DNA of 64,000 nucleotides, taken from Thiomonas sp. (GTDB lineage Bacteria > Pseudomonadota > Gammaproteobacteria > Burkholderiales > Burkholderiaceae). Both the position numbers and the translations under genes were made by a program. Positions 18,838 to 28,007 of this stretch are shown piece by piece. The stretch spans positions 1-64,000 of the forward strand of contig DAIAZB010000395.1 in NCBI GenBank assembly GCA_027443745.1, written 5' to 3'. The notes under the pieces were generated by a model that was not told the origin of the DNA, made no database searches, and worked only from the letters and a program-made list of their open reading frames with translations. How positions within the stretch are numbered: the first letter of the stretch is position 1; every line of letters begins with the position of its first letter.

Positions 18838-19200
18838 TCATTCGTTGACGAGCATCGTGATCGGTTCGGGGTCGAGCCGATCTGCAGCGTGCTGCAGATC
18901 GCTCCGTCCGGTTATCGGCGACGCGTTGCCCAGGCACGCAATCCGGCACTGCGCAGCGCTCGCGCCAAGCGTAATGCCGAGTTGGTGCCGCATGTCGAAC
19001 AGGTCTGGCAAGCCAACATGCAGGTCTACGGCGCCGACAAGGTCCGGAAGCAGATGAACCGCGAAGGCGTTGTCGTCGCGCGTTGCACGGTGGAGCGGCT
19101 GATGCGCCGGCTCGGGCCGCGCGGCGTGATGCGCGGCAAGATCCTGCGCACCACGATCAGCGACGCCAAGGCGCCGTGCCCGCTGGACCGTGTCAATCGC
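18838..19200 (+). pseudogene. IS3-family transposase OrfB, C-terminally truncated
   Basis: The frame begins SFVDEHRDRFGVEPICSVLQ and shows the family N-terminal block including QVYGADKVRKQMNREG and VARCTVERLMRRLGPRGVM. It ends at DRVNR, before the DDE catalytic core, because the sequence changes to an IS21 istA fragment. Non-functional. Confidence 0.85.
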
Positions 19201-19201
19201 C

Positions 19202-19284
19202 GACTATGGTCAGGTGCACCATGAGATGCGCCGCAAGGGCATGACGCTGAGTCTGCTGTGGAAGGAATACGTCGAAACTCACCC
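19202..19284 (+). pseudogene. IS21-family IstA fragment
   Basis: A short frame reads DYGQVHHEMRRKGMTLSLLW then KEYVETHP, matching the IstA region usually reading HxExKRKGVTLxLLWxEY. It is bounded by the broken IS3 orfB on the left and the IS1634 copy 2 inverted repeat on the right. It is a scar of an earlier IS21 insertion. Confidence 0.6.
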
Positions 19285-21202
19285 GGGCCACCCGAGTTCG
19301 ACATATTTTTGCGTAAGCCGTTGATCTGCCTATGTTCGGGGAGTCGAAATTGGCACTACAAGGCGATGTCGAAGGGTTCTCGGGTCGGGGTGTCGAGTTG
19401 AAGGTGGTCGAACAAGGCGAGCTGCTCGGGGCTCAGGTCGGTCAGGCCGCTGGCGGCGCCTTGGCCTGCGATGCGCACCTGGTGCAGCTGGATGTGGCGG
19501 GCGATCTGCAGGGCGCGCTCCGGGGAGTAGGCGCTGCCGCTGGCCTTGAGTTGCATGCGCAGCACGCGGTACAGCACCAGTGCCATGAAGCAGATCAGGG
19601 CATGGGCGCGGATACGGTCCGGCAGGCGGTGGAAGACGGGGGCGATCTCGATTTCGGATTTGAGCACCCGGAAGCCTCGCTCGATGTCGGCCAGGCTCTT
19701 GTAGCGCGCGATCACCTCGCCCGGGTCGAGGTCCGTGGTGTTGGTCACCAGCAGCAGCTTGCCGTCGTTGAGCTCGGCGCGTTTGAGCGCGGTCTCGTCG
19801 GTTTCGTAGGCGAACCGGTCCGACTGCAGATCGACCTTGATGATCGAGCCCAGGTGCGCATCGCTGACCGCGCGGAACAGCCAAGCCTTGGCGCCGGAGT
19901 CGCTCAAGCGCCGGCCCTTGAAGCTCGAGCCGGCATCCTGGGCGTCGAGCTTGCCGGCGCGCCGCTCGGCCTGCTGCGTCAGCTCATCGATGGTCTGGCG
20001 CCTTGCGGCGCTTTGCTCGGCTGCCGCCTGCGGGTCGTGCGCCCAGACCAGGCGCAGCCCTTGCCAGGACGTCTCACCGATGACCTCGGCCTTGGCCTGC
20101 GCGCAGTGCCGGGCCTGTACGTCGCCGAGGATCTCGGCGAACTCGCCGTAGCGCCGCCCGGGTACGGCCAGGATGAACTCCAGTGGCTGCGCCGTCTGGC
20201 CGATGCGCACCGTCTGCAGCCACTCCAGGTTGTCCAGGCTGAGCAGGCCGCGGTCGGCCACCAGCACGACGCGCTTGACCGGATACAGGGCCAGGATCTC
20301 GTCGACCACCGCGTGCAGCGTCGGCGCCTCTGCCGTGTTGCCCTCCCAGACGCGGTGCGCGATGGGCAAGCCCTCGGCGGTCTGCACCACGCCAAGCATG
20401 ATCTGGCGACGAATGCCGCCGTCCTTGGACATGCCGAATTGGCGGATCTCGCCAGGCATCTCGCTGTGGCCTTCGATGCCGATGGTGGTCATGTCGTAGA
20501 ACACGATCGACAGATCCTGGTCGACCAGCGGCCGCAGCACCGCCGCCAGGGCGCGCTGCATCGCCTCGCTGCGCTCGGCCAGCGTGTCCATGGTGCGCAG
20601 CAGCCGCTGGTGCGTGACCGCGGCGCTGTCGACTTCGGGAACTCGTGTGCCCTCAAGCCAGCGCAGCACGCCGAGCTTGGAGGTCGCGTCGCACAGGCGG
20701 TTGAACACCATCACCCGCAGCAGCCGCTCGGCATCGAACGCGCTGTGCGCGTTGCGCAGCACGCGGCGGAACGCCTCGTCCCAGCCCAGCTTGTGCCACA
20801 GCGCATGCAGCATCCATGTGTCGCCCACCGCCAGCGCCGGGGCAAAGCGCACCGACGGGGCCTTCGACTCCTCCCCGTCAATGACACGGTGCAGGCCGCG
20901 TACCAGCGCATCGGCGCCGCCACTGCGCACCTGCTCCAGGCGGCCAAGGGTTGCGATCACGCGCTGGCGCGCCGCACCCGCGTCATCGCGGTACGCCTCT
21001 ACGAGCTTAACGTAGGTGCGTGGTCCGGAACGGGTGAGCTTGATGAACATGTCGCCACTATAGATCAGGAAAACAAGTCAAAGCCTATGTTTCAAGAAAT
21101 GACGTGTCACTACACCGTTCGAGTCGAAAACAGACCTAAGGTCCTGCTGTGAAACGACTTCTGGCCGAAATCGGCTCTCCCGGACGTCGAACTTGGGGGG
21201 CC
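19285..21202 (-). mobile_element. IS1634-family insertion sequence, copy 2
   Basis: Bounded by GGGCCACCCGAGTTCGACAT on the left and the complement of GGCCCCCCAAGTTCGACGTC on the right. The first 70 bp inside each end match copy 3 in inverted orientation. It contains an intact transposase on the minus strand. With copy 3 it brackets the radical SAM and LysE genes. Confidence 0.85.
19356..21050 (-). CDS. IS1634-family transposase (copy 2), intact
   Basis: 564 residues beginning MFIKLTRSGPRTYVKLVEAY. It shares very high identity with the copy 3 transposase along its whole length (for example IDQDLSIVFYDMTTI-like and VLVADRGLLSLDNLEWLQ segments) and lower identity with copy 1. The C-terminal IERGFRVLKSEIEIAPVFHR block is intact. 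It is the likely source of activity for both nearly identical copies. Confidence 0.95.
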   Translation of the reverse strand: MFIKLTRSGPRTYVKLVEAYRDDAGAARQRVIATLGRLEQVRSGGADALVRGLHRVIDGEESKAPSVRFAPALAVGDTWMLHALWHKLGWDEAFRRVLRNAHSAFDAERLLRVMVFNRLCDATSKLGVLRWLEGTRVPEVDSAAVTHQRLLRTMDTLAERSEAMQRALAAVLRPLVDQDLSIVFYDMTTIGIEGHSEMPGEIRQFGMSKDGGIRRQIMLGVVQTAEGLPIAHRVWEGNTAEAPTLHAVVDEILALYPVKRVVLVADRGLLSLDNLEWLQTVRIGQTAQPLEFILAVPGRRYGEFAEILGDVQARHCAQAKAEVIGETSWQGLRLVWAHDPQAAAEQSAARRQTIDELTQQAERRAGKLDAQDAGSSFKGRRLSDSGAKAWLFRAVSDAHLGSIIKVDLQSDRFAYETDETALKRAELNDGKLLLVTNTTDLDPGEVIARYKSLADIERGFRVLKSEIEIAPVFHRLPDRIRAHALICFMALVLYRVLRMQLKASGSAYSPERALQIARHIQLHQVRIAGQGAASGLTDLSPEQLALFDHLQLDTPTREPFDIAL

Positions 21203-21209
21203 ACCAGCG

Positions 21210-21821
21210 CTAATCGCTGACGATCGCGATCACGCCCAGCACGACGAACAGCGTGCCGGCGAGAAACTGGCCGATCCGCAGCGCCTGGCCGCTCGGTGAC
21301 ACGCGGGAACGCAACGGATGGGCGAGCAGGATGCAGAACACGTCGGCGGCGGAGAACAGCAGGTTGGCGCAAGCGCCGAGCAGGAACAGTTGCCAGCCAA
21401 GCCCGAGCGACGCGTCCGGATCGGTGAATTGCAGCAGAAACGAAAAATAGAACAGCGCGGATTTCGGATTCGACGCCTCGATGAACGCGCTCGACGACAC
21501 TACGTTGTTCGGCACGTCGATCGCCGCGTCCTGCCCTATGGGCGCGCGGATGCGCTGGATGCCGAGCCAGATCAGGTAGCCTCCACCGACCACCTTGAGC
21601 ATGTGATATAGCATCGGTGATGTATTCAGCACCGCGACCGCACCGAGCGCGACGATGCAGATCTGAAAAAGGGCGCCGAGGTGGATGCCGAGCGCGGACA
21701 GGAAGCCGACACGCCGCCCGTGCTGAAGCGTCAACGATACGGTCTGTAGCAGCGCGGGCCCCGGAATGAAACCGAAGCCGAGGCAGGTTAGGCCGAAGAA
21801 CAACGCTTTTTCTGGCAACAT
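21210..21821 (-). CDS. LysE/RhtB-family exporter
   Basis: 203-residue inner-membrane exporter of the LysE superfamily, which expels amino acids and related small molecules. The N-terminal signature GFGFIPGPALLQTVSLTLQ (GPxxxxxxxxxxxxGR) is followed by GRRVGFLSALGIHLGALFQI; about six hydrophobic segments are visible, and SNPKSALFYFSFLLQF is the typical NPK motif. Its ATG overlaps the stop of the radical SAM gene (ATGA), so the two form one transcriptional and translational unit. LysE proteins accompany several antimetabolite pathways, so export of the pathway product is a reasonable inference. Confidence 0.85.
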   Translation of the reverse strand: MLPEKALFFGLTCLGFGFIPGPALLQTVSLTLQHGRRVGFLSALGIHLGALFQICIVALGAVAVLNTSPMLYHMLKVVGGGYLIWLGIQRIRAPIGQDAAIDVPNNVVSSSAFIEASNPKSALFYFSFLLQFTDPDASLGLGWQLFLLGACANLLFSAADVFCILLAHPLRSRVSPSGQALRIGQFLAGTLFVVLGVIAIVSD

Positions 21822-23419
21822 CAGAGATCGTCTCCGATCACGATGCCGAGTCGACCACATTCGCCGCGCACCTGATCGCGCGCGGTAGCGAGCCGCTCCT
21901 TAGACAGTTCGGGCATGAACACGCCGATATAGTCGTCAATGGCGGCCTCGCGATCGAAGATATCGACGTTCCGGTAGCGGTTGGCCACATTCTGCCGCAG
22001 TGCACGGCTTCCAATCGCTAGACCCAATCGAGCCGACATTGTTTCAGCCTCGTCCGGATCAGTCAGATAGCGAAAATCCTTCGAGCCCGGTTCCGGCGAC
22101 AGCAATTCTATGTCGGCGCTGATGATCACATCCCGCCCGGCCTTGAGAAAGGCGATGTAGGTCTCGATGTTTTCCTCCAGCAACGCCTCGTTCATCCCCA
22201 AATGCCCCAGAACGAATCCCGCCTTGATCGCTACGCCATGCGTGCGTGCGTTGTGCAGAGCGCGCAGATTGGCGTCGGCCATCCGATGCGCTGCCGCCAC
22301 CGGATCCTTGTTCCGCAGCGGCTTGTTGAGCGCCTGCAGAGAACGCGCGGCGCCTGCGTCGACGCCCACGAACAGAATGCGAAAACCGATCTCGCGCATA
22401 GCTTTCAGTACTTGCTCCTTCTCCATACCGTCTGCGCGCGCGTAGCCAACTAAGACCGGGCGCTCGTCCACCGGCAACGCGCACCACCATCGCGGCGGCG
22501 AGTCCGCCATGTCGAACATCAGCCGTGCGAACGTGAGCGGCAGCTCGTCGGCCGTAACGTACAGGTAATCGTAGCCCGCCTCCCATGCGCCTCGTACGGC
22601 GGACCATGCGTGGTCTGCTGGCAGTTCGTTCTTCCACATGTTGCCGTACTGAATCGAGCAGAATGAACAGGCGTCGTCGCCGCTGAACTTGATGCAGCCG
22701 CGCCCGATTTCGACAGGCACTCCCTTGTGCACCTGCCGCCCAGTCAGCGCCAGGATCCGCCGGGCGAGACGTCGGGTGAAATTCTCGGTGTAGACGGCGG
22801 TATGCGGCAAGGTACGGTCGATCAAACCGTAGTCGATGACGCGGTTCACAGGCTCACGAATCGCCGGATCGGCAACGATCCTCCCGGATTCCAGGCGAAC
22901 CGAACCGGGATAGAAGCTGGCGGCTCGTGACTGCTGCCGATCCCTCAGGAAATCGACCAAGCCGCCATACACTTCGTTGCCGACAAATCCGCAATCGATC
23001 AGCTCACCGTGGCGATCGAGAATCTCTCGGCTCAATGCCGTGAAATGATCGTTACCGATCACGATCGAGATATGCGGATCGATGGATTTGACTGCGCGGG
23101 CGATCCGGATCGCGGCTTCATAATTGGCCGTGATCGCACTGAGACAAACGGCGAGTGTGCGGCTGGCCCGCTCGCGAATAGCTGCAAGAATATGTTCGAG
23201 CGGATGAATCACGCCATCGACGTAACAGCCTTCGAAGCCCGGAAGCGCATCGACATAAGAAGCCAGTGACAGGATGCCGAGGTGCGGGAAATTGGCCCAG
23301 TCGGTATGTTGAATGCCCTTCGATACGACGATGTCGCTCGCTTCGCCCACGTCGTCAGCATCCAGATCATTGCTGTTCGGCGGATTGACGAAGAATACGA
23401 CTACCCTCGGCTCGCTCAT
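21821..23419 (-). CDS. Radical SAM protein with N-terminal cobalamin-binding-like domain
   Basis: 532 residues from MSEPRVVVFF, with a GAGAG-like ribosome site about 10 bases upstream; the frame extends further but reads into intergenic DNA. Residues about 5-160 have the fold pattern of the B12-binding domain in BchE-type enzymes (NPP, LGILSLASYVD, IVIGNDH). The SAM/4Fe-4S site is GRGCIKFSGDDACSFCSIQ: C242, C251 and C254, spacing CX8CX2C rather than CX3CX2C. The TIM-barrel region continues with YVTADELPLTF, LVGYARADGM and GVDAGAARSLQALNK. The reaction (methylation, rearrangement or other) cannot be told. It is coupled to lysE and has a lux-box-like palindrome upstream. Confidence 0.85.
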   Translation of the reverse strand: MSEPRVVVFFVNPPNSNDLDADDVGEASDIVVSKGIQHTDWANFPHLGILSLASYVDALPGFEGCYVDGVIHPLEHILAAIRERASRTLAVCLSAITANYEAAIRIARAVKSIDPHISIVIGNDHFTALSREILDRHGELIDCGFVGNEVYGGLVDFLRDRQQSRAASFYPGSVRLESGRIVADPAIREPVNRVIDYGLIDRTLPHTAVYTENFTRRLARRILALTGRQVHKGVPVEIGRGCIKFSGDDACSFCSIQYGNMWKNELPADHAWSAVRGAWEAGYDYLYVTADELPLTFARLMFDMADSPPRWWCALPVDERPVLVGYARADGMEKEQVLKAMREIGFRILFVGVDAGAARSLQALNKPLRNKDPVAAAHRMADANLRALHNARTHGVAIKAGFVLGHLGMNEALLEENIETYIAFLKAGRDVIISADIELLSPEPGSKDFRYLTDPDEAETMSARLGLAIGSRALRQNVANRYRNVDIFDREAAIDDYIGVFMPELSKERLATARDQVRGECGRLGIVIGDDL

Positions 23420-23520
23420 GGCGCGATTCTCTCGATATTGTGGATATTCGGTCGGCGCACGCCTCAGCTCGCAGTGTCTCCCCCGATGTCGCAAATGTAA
23501 GAGAAAGTCCTTTAGCCGGA

Positions 23521-23540
23521 ACCTGTCAGCCATGACAGGC
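23521..23540. promoter_or_regulatory. lux-box-like palindrome upstream of the radical SAM operon
   Basis: ACCTGTCAGCCATGACAGGC contains a perfect 9-bp inverted repeat (CCTGTCA/TGACAGG) around 4 bases, about 100 bp upstream of the radical SAM start. It shares the TGTYA-N4-TGACA core with the palindrome 62 bp upstream of luxI (35510-35529), so LuxR-family control of this operon is inferred. Confidence 0.65.
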
Positions 23541-23600
23541 TCCGGCAATACGCGTGCTGTTCTGATCGGAATACGGCGTTCCGCTGTACCGCCAGTTCGC

Positions 23601-25516
23601 GGGCCACCCAAGTTCGACGTTTCCTGGCGGCGATTTCGGTCAGAAGTCCAGTCATGGCAAGACTTTAGGTGTGTTTTTTCCTCTTACGCTGTAGTGACAC
23701 GTCATTTCTTGGAACATTCGCTTTAGCGATCTTTCCTGCGATATAGTGGCGACATGTTCGTCAAGCTCACCCGCTCCGGATCGCGCAGCTACGTCAAGCT
23801 TGTGGAGGCGTACCGCGATGACCAGGGGGTCTCCCGCCAGCGCATCGTGGCCACGCTTGGCCGCCTGGAGCAGGTGCGCACCGGCGGGGCCGATGCCCTG
23901 ATTCGGGGTCTGCACCGCGTCATCGACGGCGAGGAGCCGCAGGCGCCCTCGGTGCGCTTTGCCCCGGCGCTGGCGGTGGGCGACACCTGGATGCTGCACG
24001 CGCTGTGGCACAAGCTGGGCTGGGACGAGGCGTACCGCCGTGTCCTGCGCAATGCCCACGGCGCCTTCGACGCCGAGCGGCTGCTGCGGGTGATGGTGTT
24101 CAACCGCCTGTGCGACGCGACGTCCAAGCTCGGCGTGCTGCGCTGGCTGGAGGGCACGCGCGTGCCGGGGGTCGACAACGCCTCGGTCACCCATCAGCGC
24201 CTGCTGCGCACCATGGACACCCTGGCCGAGCGCGGTGAGGCGATGCAACGCGCTCTGGCGGCGGTGTTGCGGCCGCTGGTCGATCAGGATCTGTCGATCG
24301 TGTTCTACGACATGACCACCATCGGCGTCGAGGGGCACAGCGAGATGCCCGGCGAGATCCGCCAATTTGGCATGTCCAAGGACGGCGGCATCCGCCGGCA
24401 GGTCATGCTCGGCGTCGTGCAGACCGCTGAAGGCTTGCCCATCGCGCACCGCGTCTGGGAGGGCAACACGGCCGAGGCCCCGACGCTGCATGCGGTGGTC
24501 GACGAGATCCTGGCCCTGTACCCCGTTAAGCGCATCGTGCTGGTGGCCGACCGCGGCCTGCTCAGCCTGGACAACCTGGAATGGCTGCAGGCGGTGCGCA
24601 TCGGCAAGACGGCCCAGCCCCTGGAGTTCATCCTGGCCGTGCCCGGTCGCCGCTACGGAGAGTTCACCGAAATCCTCAGCCCCTTGCATGCCGAGCATTG
24701 CGCGCCAGCGAAGGACGAGGTCATCGGCGAAACCGCCTGGAAGGGTCTGCGCCTGGTCTGGGCTCACGACCCGCAGGCCGCAGCCCAGCAAAGCCGGACG
24801 CGGCGCGAGACCATCGAGACCGTCACGCGGCAGGCCGAGCAGCGTGCCGGCAAGCTCGACGCCCAGGACGCCGGATCGACCTTCAAGGGCCGGCGCCTGA
24901 GCGACTCGGGCGCCAAGGCGTGGCTGTACCGTGCCGTCAGCGATGCGCACCTGGGCTCGATCGTCAAGGTCGATCTGCAGTCGGATCTCTTCACCTACGT
25001 CATCGACGAGGCCGCTCTGACGCGGGCCGAACTCAACGATGGCAAGCTGCTGCTGGTGACGAACACCGCCGATCTCGATCCCGCCGAGGTGATCGCGCTA
25101 CAAGTCGCTGGCCGACATCGAGCGGGGATTCCGGGTGCTCAAGTCCGAGATCGAGATCGCCCCGGTGTTCCATCGCCTGCCTGATCGCATTCGGGCTCAC
25201 GCGTTGATCTGCTTCATGGCGCTGGTGCTGTACCGCGTGCTGCGCATGCAACTCAAGGCCGCCGACAGCCCCTATTCCCCGGAACGAGCCCTCGAAATCG
25301 TTCGCCACATCCAGCTCCACCAGGTGCGCATCGCCGGCCAGGGCGCCGCCAGCGGCCTGACCGACCTGAGCCCCGAGCAGCTCGCCTTGTTCGGCCAACT
25401 TCAACTCGACACCCCCACCAAAGAGCCCTTCGACATCGCCCCGTAGTGCCAATTTCAATCGCCGGAACATCGGCGAATCAATGGCTTGCGCAAAAATATG
25501 TCGAACTCGGGGGGCC
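23601..25516 (+). mobile_element. IS1634-family insertion sequence, copy 3
   Basis: Ends are GGGCCACCCAAGTTCGACGT on the left and the complement of AGGCCCCCCGAGTTCGACAT on the right. It is inverted relative to copy 2, with the transposase 3' ends pointing outward. The transposase has a 2-base deletion, so movement would need the copy 2 enzyme. The right end cuts into an IS5-family remnant. Confidence 0.85.
23754..25446 (+). pseudogene. IS1634-family transposase (copy 3), 2-base deletion
   Basis: The frame from MFVKLTRSGSRSYVKLVEAY runs like copy 2 until DLDPAEVIA near 25096, where copy 2 has GCGCGCTACAAG and this copy GCGCTACAAG. The remainder, including LKSEIEIAPVFHRLPDRIRA, continues in a shifted frame to 25446. 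The last catalytic region is thus separated from the rest and the protein should be inactive. Confidence 0.9.
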
Positions 25517-25940
25517 TGGGCGACATGGCCCGGCTTCCGGATCGCGTGAGCATCCTGCGCTTTCGGCACCTGTTGGAACAGCACGATCTGGCGCCGAAGA
25601 TGCTCGAAGCCGTGAACGCCACGCTGGCGGCCAAGGGGCTGCTGCTCAAGGAAGGCACGGCGATCGATGCCACGCTGATCGCCGCGCCCAGCTCGACCAA
25701 GAACGGCACCGGCACGCGCGACCCGGAGATGCACCAGACCAAGAAGGGCAACCAGTGGCACTTCGGCATGAAGTGCCACATCGGCGTCGACGCCGACAGC
25801 GGCCTGGTGCACACGGTGGTGGGTACCGCGGCCAACGTCAACGACGTGACCCAGGCGCATGCGCTTGTCCATGGCGAGGAAGCCGATGTGTTCGACGATG
25901 CCGGCTACCAGGGCGTCGACAAGCGCGAGGACACGCAGGA
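25517..25940 (+). pseudogene. IS5-family transposase fragment
   Basis: An internal piece of an IS5-type DDE transposase: [20 protein letters not shown], then [17 protein letters not shown] with the first catalytic Asp, [19 protein letters not shown], and [14 protein letters not shown] with the second. Both ends are missing: the left is replaced by the IS1634 repeat and the right degenerates after DKRE. The next 230 bp up to trpC contain no recognisable gene. Confidence 0.75.
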
Positions 25941-26171
25941 CCATCGGCCGCCACCAGACGCCCCTGATTGCGATCAGCCAGGACCATCGCGGTACCTTCC
26001 CTCCTTCAAGACTGCGCCGCAGAGAGTCTGGGGCTTGGCCTTAATCGGGAGGGCGGAAACGGGGGGATGCTCGTCCGGGATCAATCGCGCGTAAAAGTTT
26101 CGTCCGAAAGCGGCAATCAGAACTCCTGGTGACCACGGATTTAGTGCTCGAAGTCATGCTGCCTGGACGCA

Positions 26172-26963
26172 TCAGCGTGGAACAAGAAATTCCCTAGTGA
26201 TTTTTTCTATGTTGTCAACTTTGAGCAAACTCTCACCGATGAGAAATGCGTGAATGCCAGCATCTGCGAGCCGATGAACGTCGGAAGGGCCTGAAATCCC
26301 ACTCTCACTTATCGCAAGCCGACCTGGCTCAAAAAGCGCAAAAAGCCGAATTGAAGTAGTCAGATCGGCCTCGAATGTCCCGAGGTCCCTGTTGTTGATT
26401 CCTATCAACTGGGATTTCATGCCCATCGCCCGAGCAAGCTCTCGCTCATCGTGAATTTCGATCAGGACGTGCAAGCCAAGTTCTATTGCTGCCGCCTCAA
26501 GCTCATGGGCCAGAACCTCATCGACCATTGCAAGGATAATCAGAATGCAATCGGCATGCATCGCACGCGATTCAACAACCTGGTACGGGTCGATAAGAAA
26601 GTCCTTGCGCAGGACAGGCAAATCCACTTCGCCCTTGGCCATCTGGACGAATTCGGGATCGCCTTGGAAGAACGTGCGGTCGGTCAGAACCGACAGGCAC
26701 GCTGCGCCGCCATCGCGGTAGGATTGAGCGATCCGACGGACGTCGAAATCCTTACGCAAAAGGCCCTTCGACGGGCTCGCCTTTTTCATCTCTGCAATCA
26801 ATGCAAGAGACCCTTCGAAATAGTGGTTGGCGATCGCCCTAGTGAAGTTTCGCGGCGGTGTCTGCCCGCGAACAGCGGCGTCGAGCGCGGCTCGAGGTCT
26901 TAGACGTTTGGCCTCGATGATCTCCTCTATCTTCTTCTCCCTGATCTTCTGCAAGATGTTCAT
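26172..26963 (-). CDS. trpC: Indole-3-glycerol-phosphate synthase
   Basis: 263-residue TIM-barrel enzyme that closes CdRP to indole-3-glycerol phosphate. Catalytic motifs are complete: [12 protein letters not shown] with the essential Glu and Lys, [14 protein letters not shown] with the acid Lys, INNRDL, and ISESGI. The ATG overlaps the trpD stop by four bases. It is the last gene of the luxI-headed operon. There is no trpE, trpG, trpF, trpA or trpB here, so this is not a complete tryptophan pathway; with trpD it may raise precursor supply, or act on a pathway-specific anthranilate derivative. Third-position and overall composition are less GC-rich than in the transfer genes. Confidence 0.9.
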   Translation of the reverse strand: MNILQKIREKKIEEIIEAKRLRPRAALDAAVRGQTPPRNFTRAIANHYFEGSLALIAEMKKASPSKGLLRKDFDVRRIAQSYRDGGAACLSVLTDRTFFQGDPEFVQMAKGEVDLPVLRKDFLIDPYQVVESRAMHADCILIILAMVDEVLAHELEAAAIELGLHVLIEIHDERELARAMGMKSQLIGINNRDLGTFEADLTTSIRLFALFEPGRLAISESGISGPSDVHRLADAGIHAFLIGESLLKVDNIEKITREFLVPR

Positions 26964-28006
26964 CTTTGTCCCACATCATTGTCGGCAGTGGGGTATCCAT
27001 TGGAGACGCGAACGAGCCGCTCGAGACATGCGAGTGCACGGCCCCCGTCAAGCGAACTGCGCGCCGTTGTCATTGCCTCCTCCCAGTCTTGCGCCATCCC
27101 GCTTGCAATCAGCGCCGCAGCTGCGTTGAAAAGTGCTACGTCCCGATAGGCGCCGGGCTTTCCGCCCAGCACCTCTCGCAGAGCGGCCGCGTTGTGCTCG
27201 TTGTCGCTACCTTTAAGGTCTGCCAGTCGGGCTCGCGAAAGCCCCACATCCTCAGGCGAAATCTCGAATCTCCTGATCTCGCCGCCAGCGAGCATGGCGA
27301 CCTGCGTAGGACCGGTTAGCGTAATCTCGTCCAAACCATCATCGCCATGTACTACAAGGCAGCGCTCCGACCCGAGGTCACGCAATGCCTCCGCCATCGG
27401 CACAAGCCAGTCGATGGAGTAGACTCCAACCAAGTGGCGAGTGACGCCCGCAGGATTGATAAGCGGTCCCAGCAGATTGAAAATTGTCGGCATGGCCAGT
27501 TCGATCCTTGCTGGCATGACGGCTTTGAGCGCTGGATGATGCGCCGGGGCGAACATGAAGCCCAGTCCGGCTTCCAGAATGCAGCGGGACACACCTATTG
27601 GCGTTTGGTCGATCGCGACGCCAAGTGCGACGAGGACATCAGCTGCCCCCGACTTCGAGGACACAGCACGATTTCCATGCTTGGCAACCCGCACATCTGC
27701 GCCAGCCACAATAAAGGCTGCCGTGGTCGAAATGTTGAAGGTTCCGACGCTATCTCCCCCGGTGCCAACAATATCAACCGCCCCTGCAGGTGCATCAACG
27801 CGAACCATCTTCGGGCGCATAGCCTGAACGGCGCCAACAATCTCTTCAACTGTTTCACCGCGCAGTCTAAGACCCATGAGAAGGGCGCCGATCTGCGGTC
27901 CTGTGGCCTCGCCAGAGGTCATATAATCAAAAATTGTACGGGCTTCTTCCCTGCTGAAGCGCTCACCGCTTGCCAAGCGATTGAGAGTACGTTTCAAATC
28001 GAGCAT
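26960..28006 (-). CDS. trpD: Anthranilate phosphoribosyltransferase
   Basis: 348 residues starting at [10 protein letters not shown], one base after the stop of the amine dehydrogenase gene. It transfers phosphoribose from PRPP to anthranilate. [15 protein letters not shown] is the PRPP-binding loop, [17 protein letters not shown] the pyrophosphate and anthranilate region, and HGDDGLDE the metal site. All look normal. The order trpD-trpC with four-base overlap is the usual chromosomal one, but the upstream coupling to a flavin amine dehydrogenase and downstream absence of other trp genes are not. The sequence has an alphaproteobacterial flavour by eye, which is not tested. Confidence 0.95.
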   Translation of the reverse strand: MLDLKRTLNRLASGERFSREEARTIFDYMTSGEATGPQIGALLMGLRLRGETVEEIVGAVQAMRPKMVRVDAPAGAVDIVGTGGDSVGTFNISTTAAFIVAGADVRVAKHGNRAVSSKSGAADVLVALGVAIDQTPIGVSRCILEAGLGFMFAPAHHPALKAVMPARIELAMPTIFNLLGPLINPAGVTRHLVGVYSIDWLVPMAEALRDLGSERCLVVHGDDGLDEITLTGPTQVAMLAGGEIRRFEISPEDVGLSRARLADLKGSDNEHNAAALREVLGGKPGAYRDVALFNAAAALIASGMAQDWEEAMTTARSSLDGGRALACLERLVRVSNGYPTADNDVGQR

Positions 28007-28007
28007 T

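Larger units (their letters stand above)
18481..19200 (+). mobile_element. IS3-family element, right end lost
   Basis: The left terminus TGATGGAGGCTCCAAC starts directly next to the ImmA-like fragment and is followed by orfA and the first part of orfB. The reading frame of orfB stops matching after APCPLDRVNR, where a piece of an IS21 istA gene begins. The right inverted repeat is missing, so the copy is immobile by itself. Confidence 0.8.
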
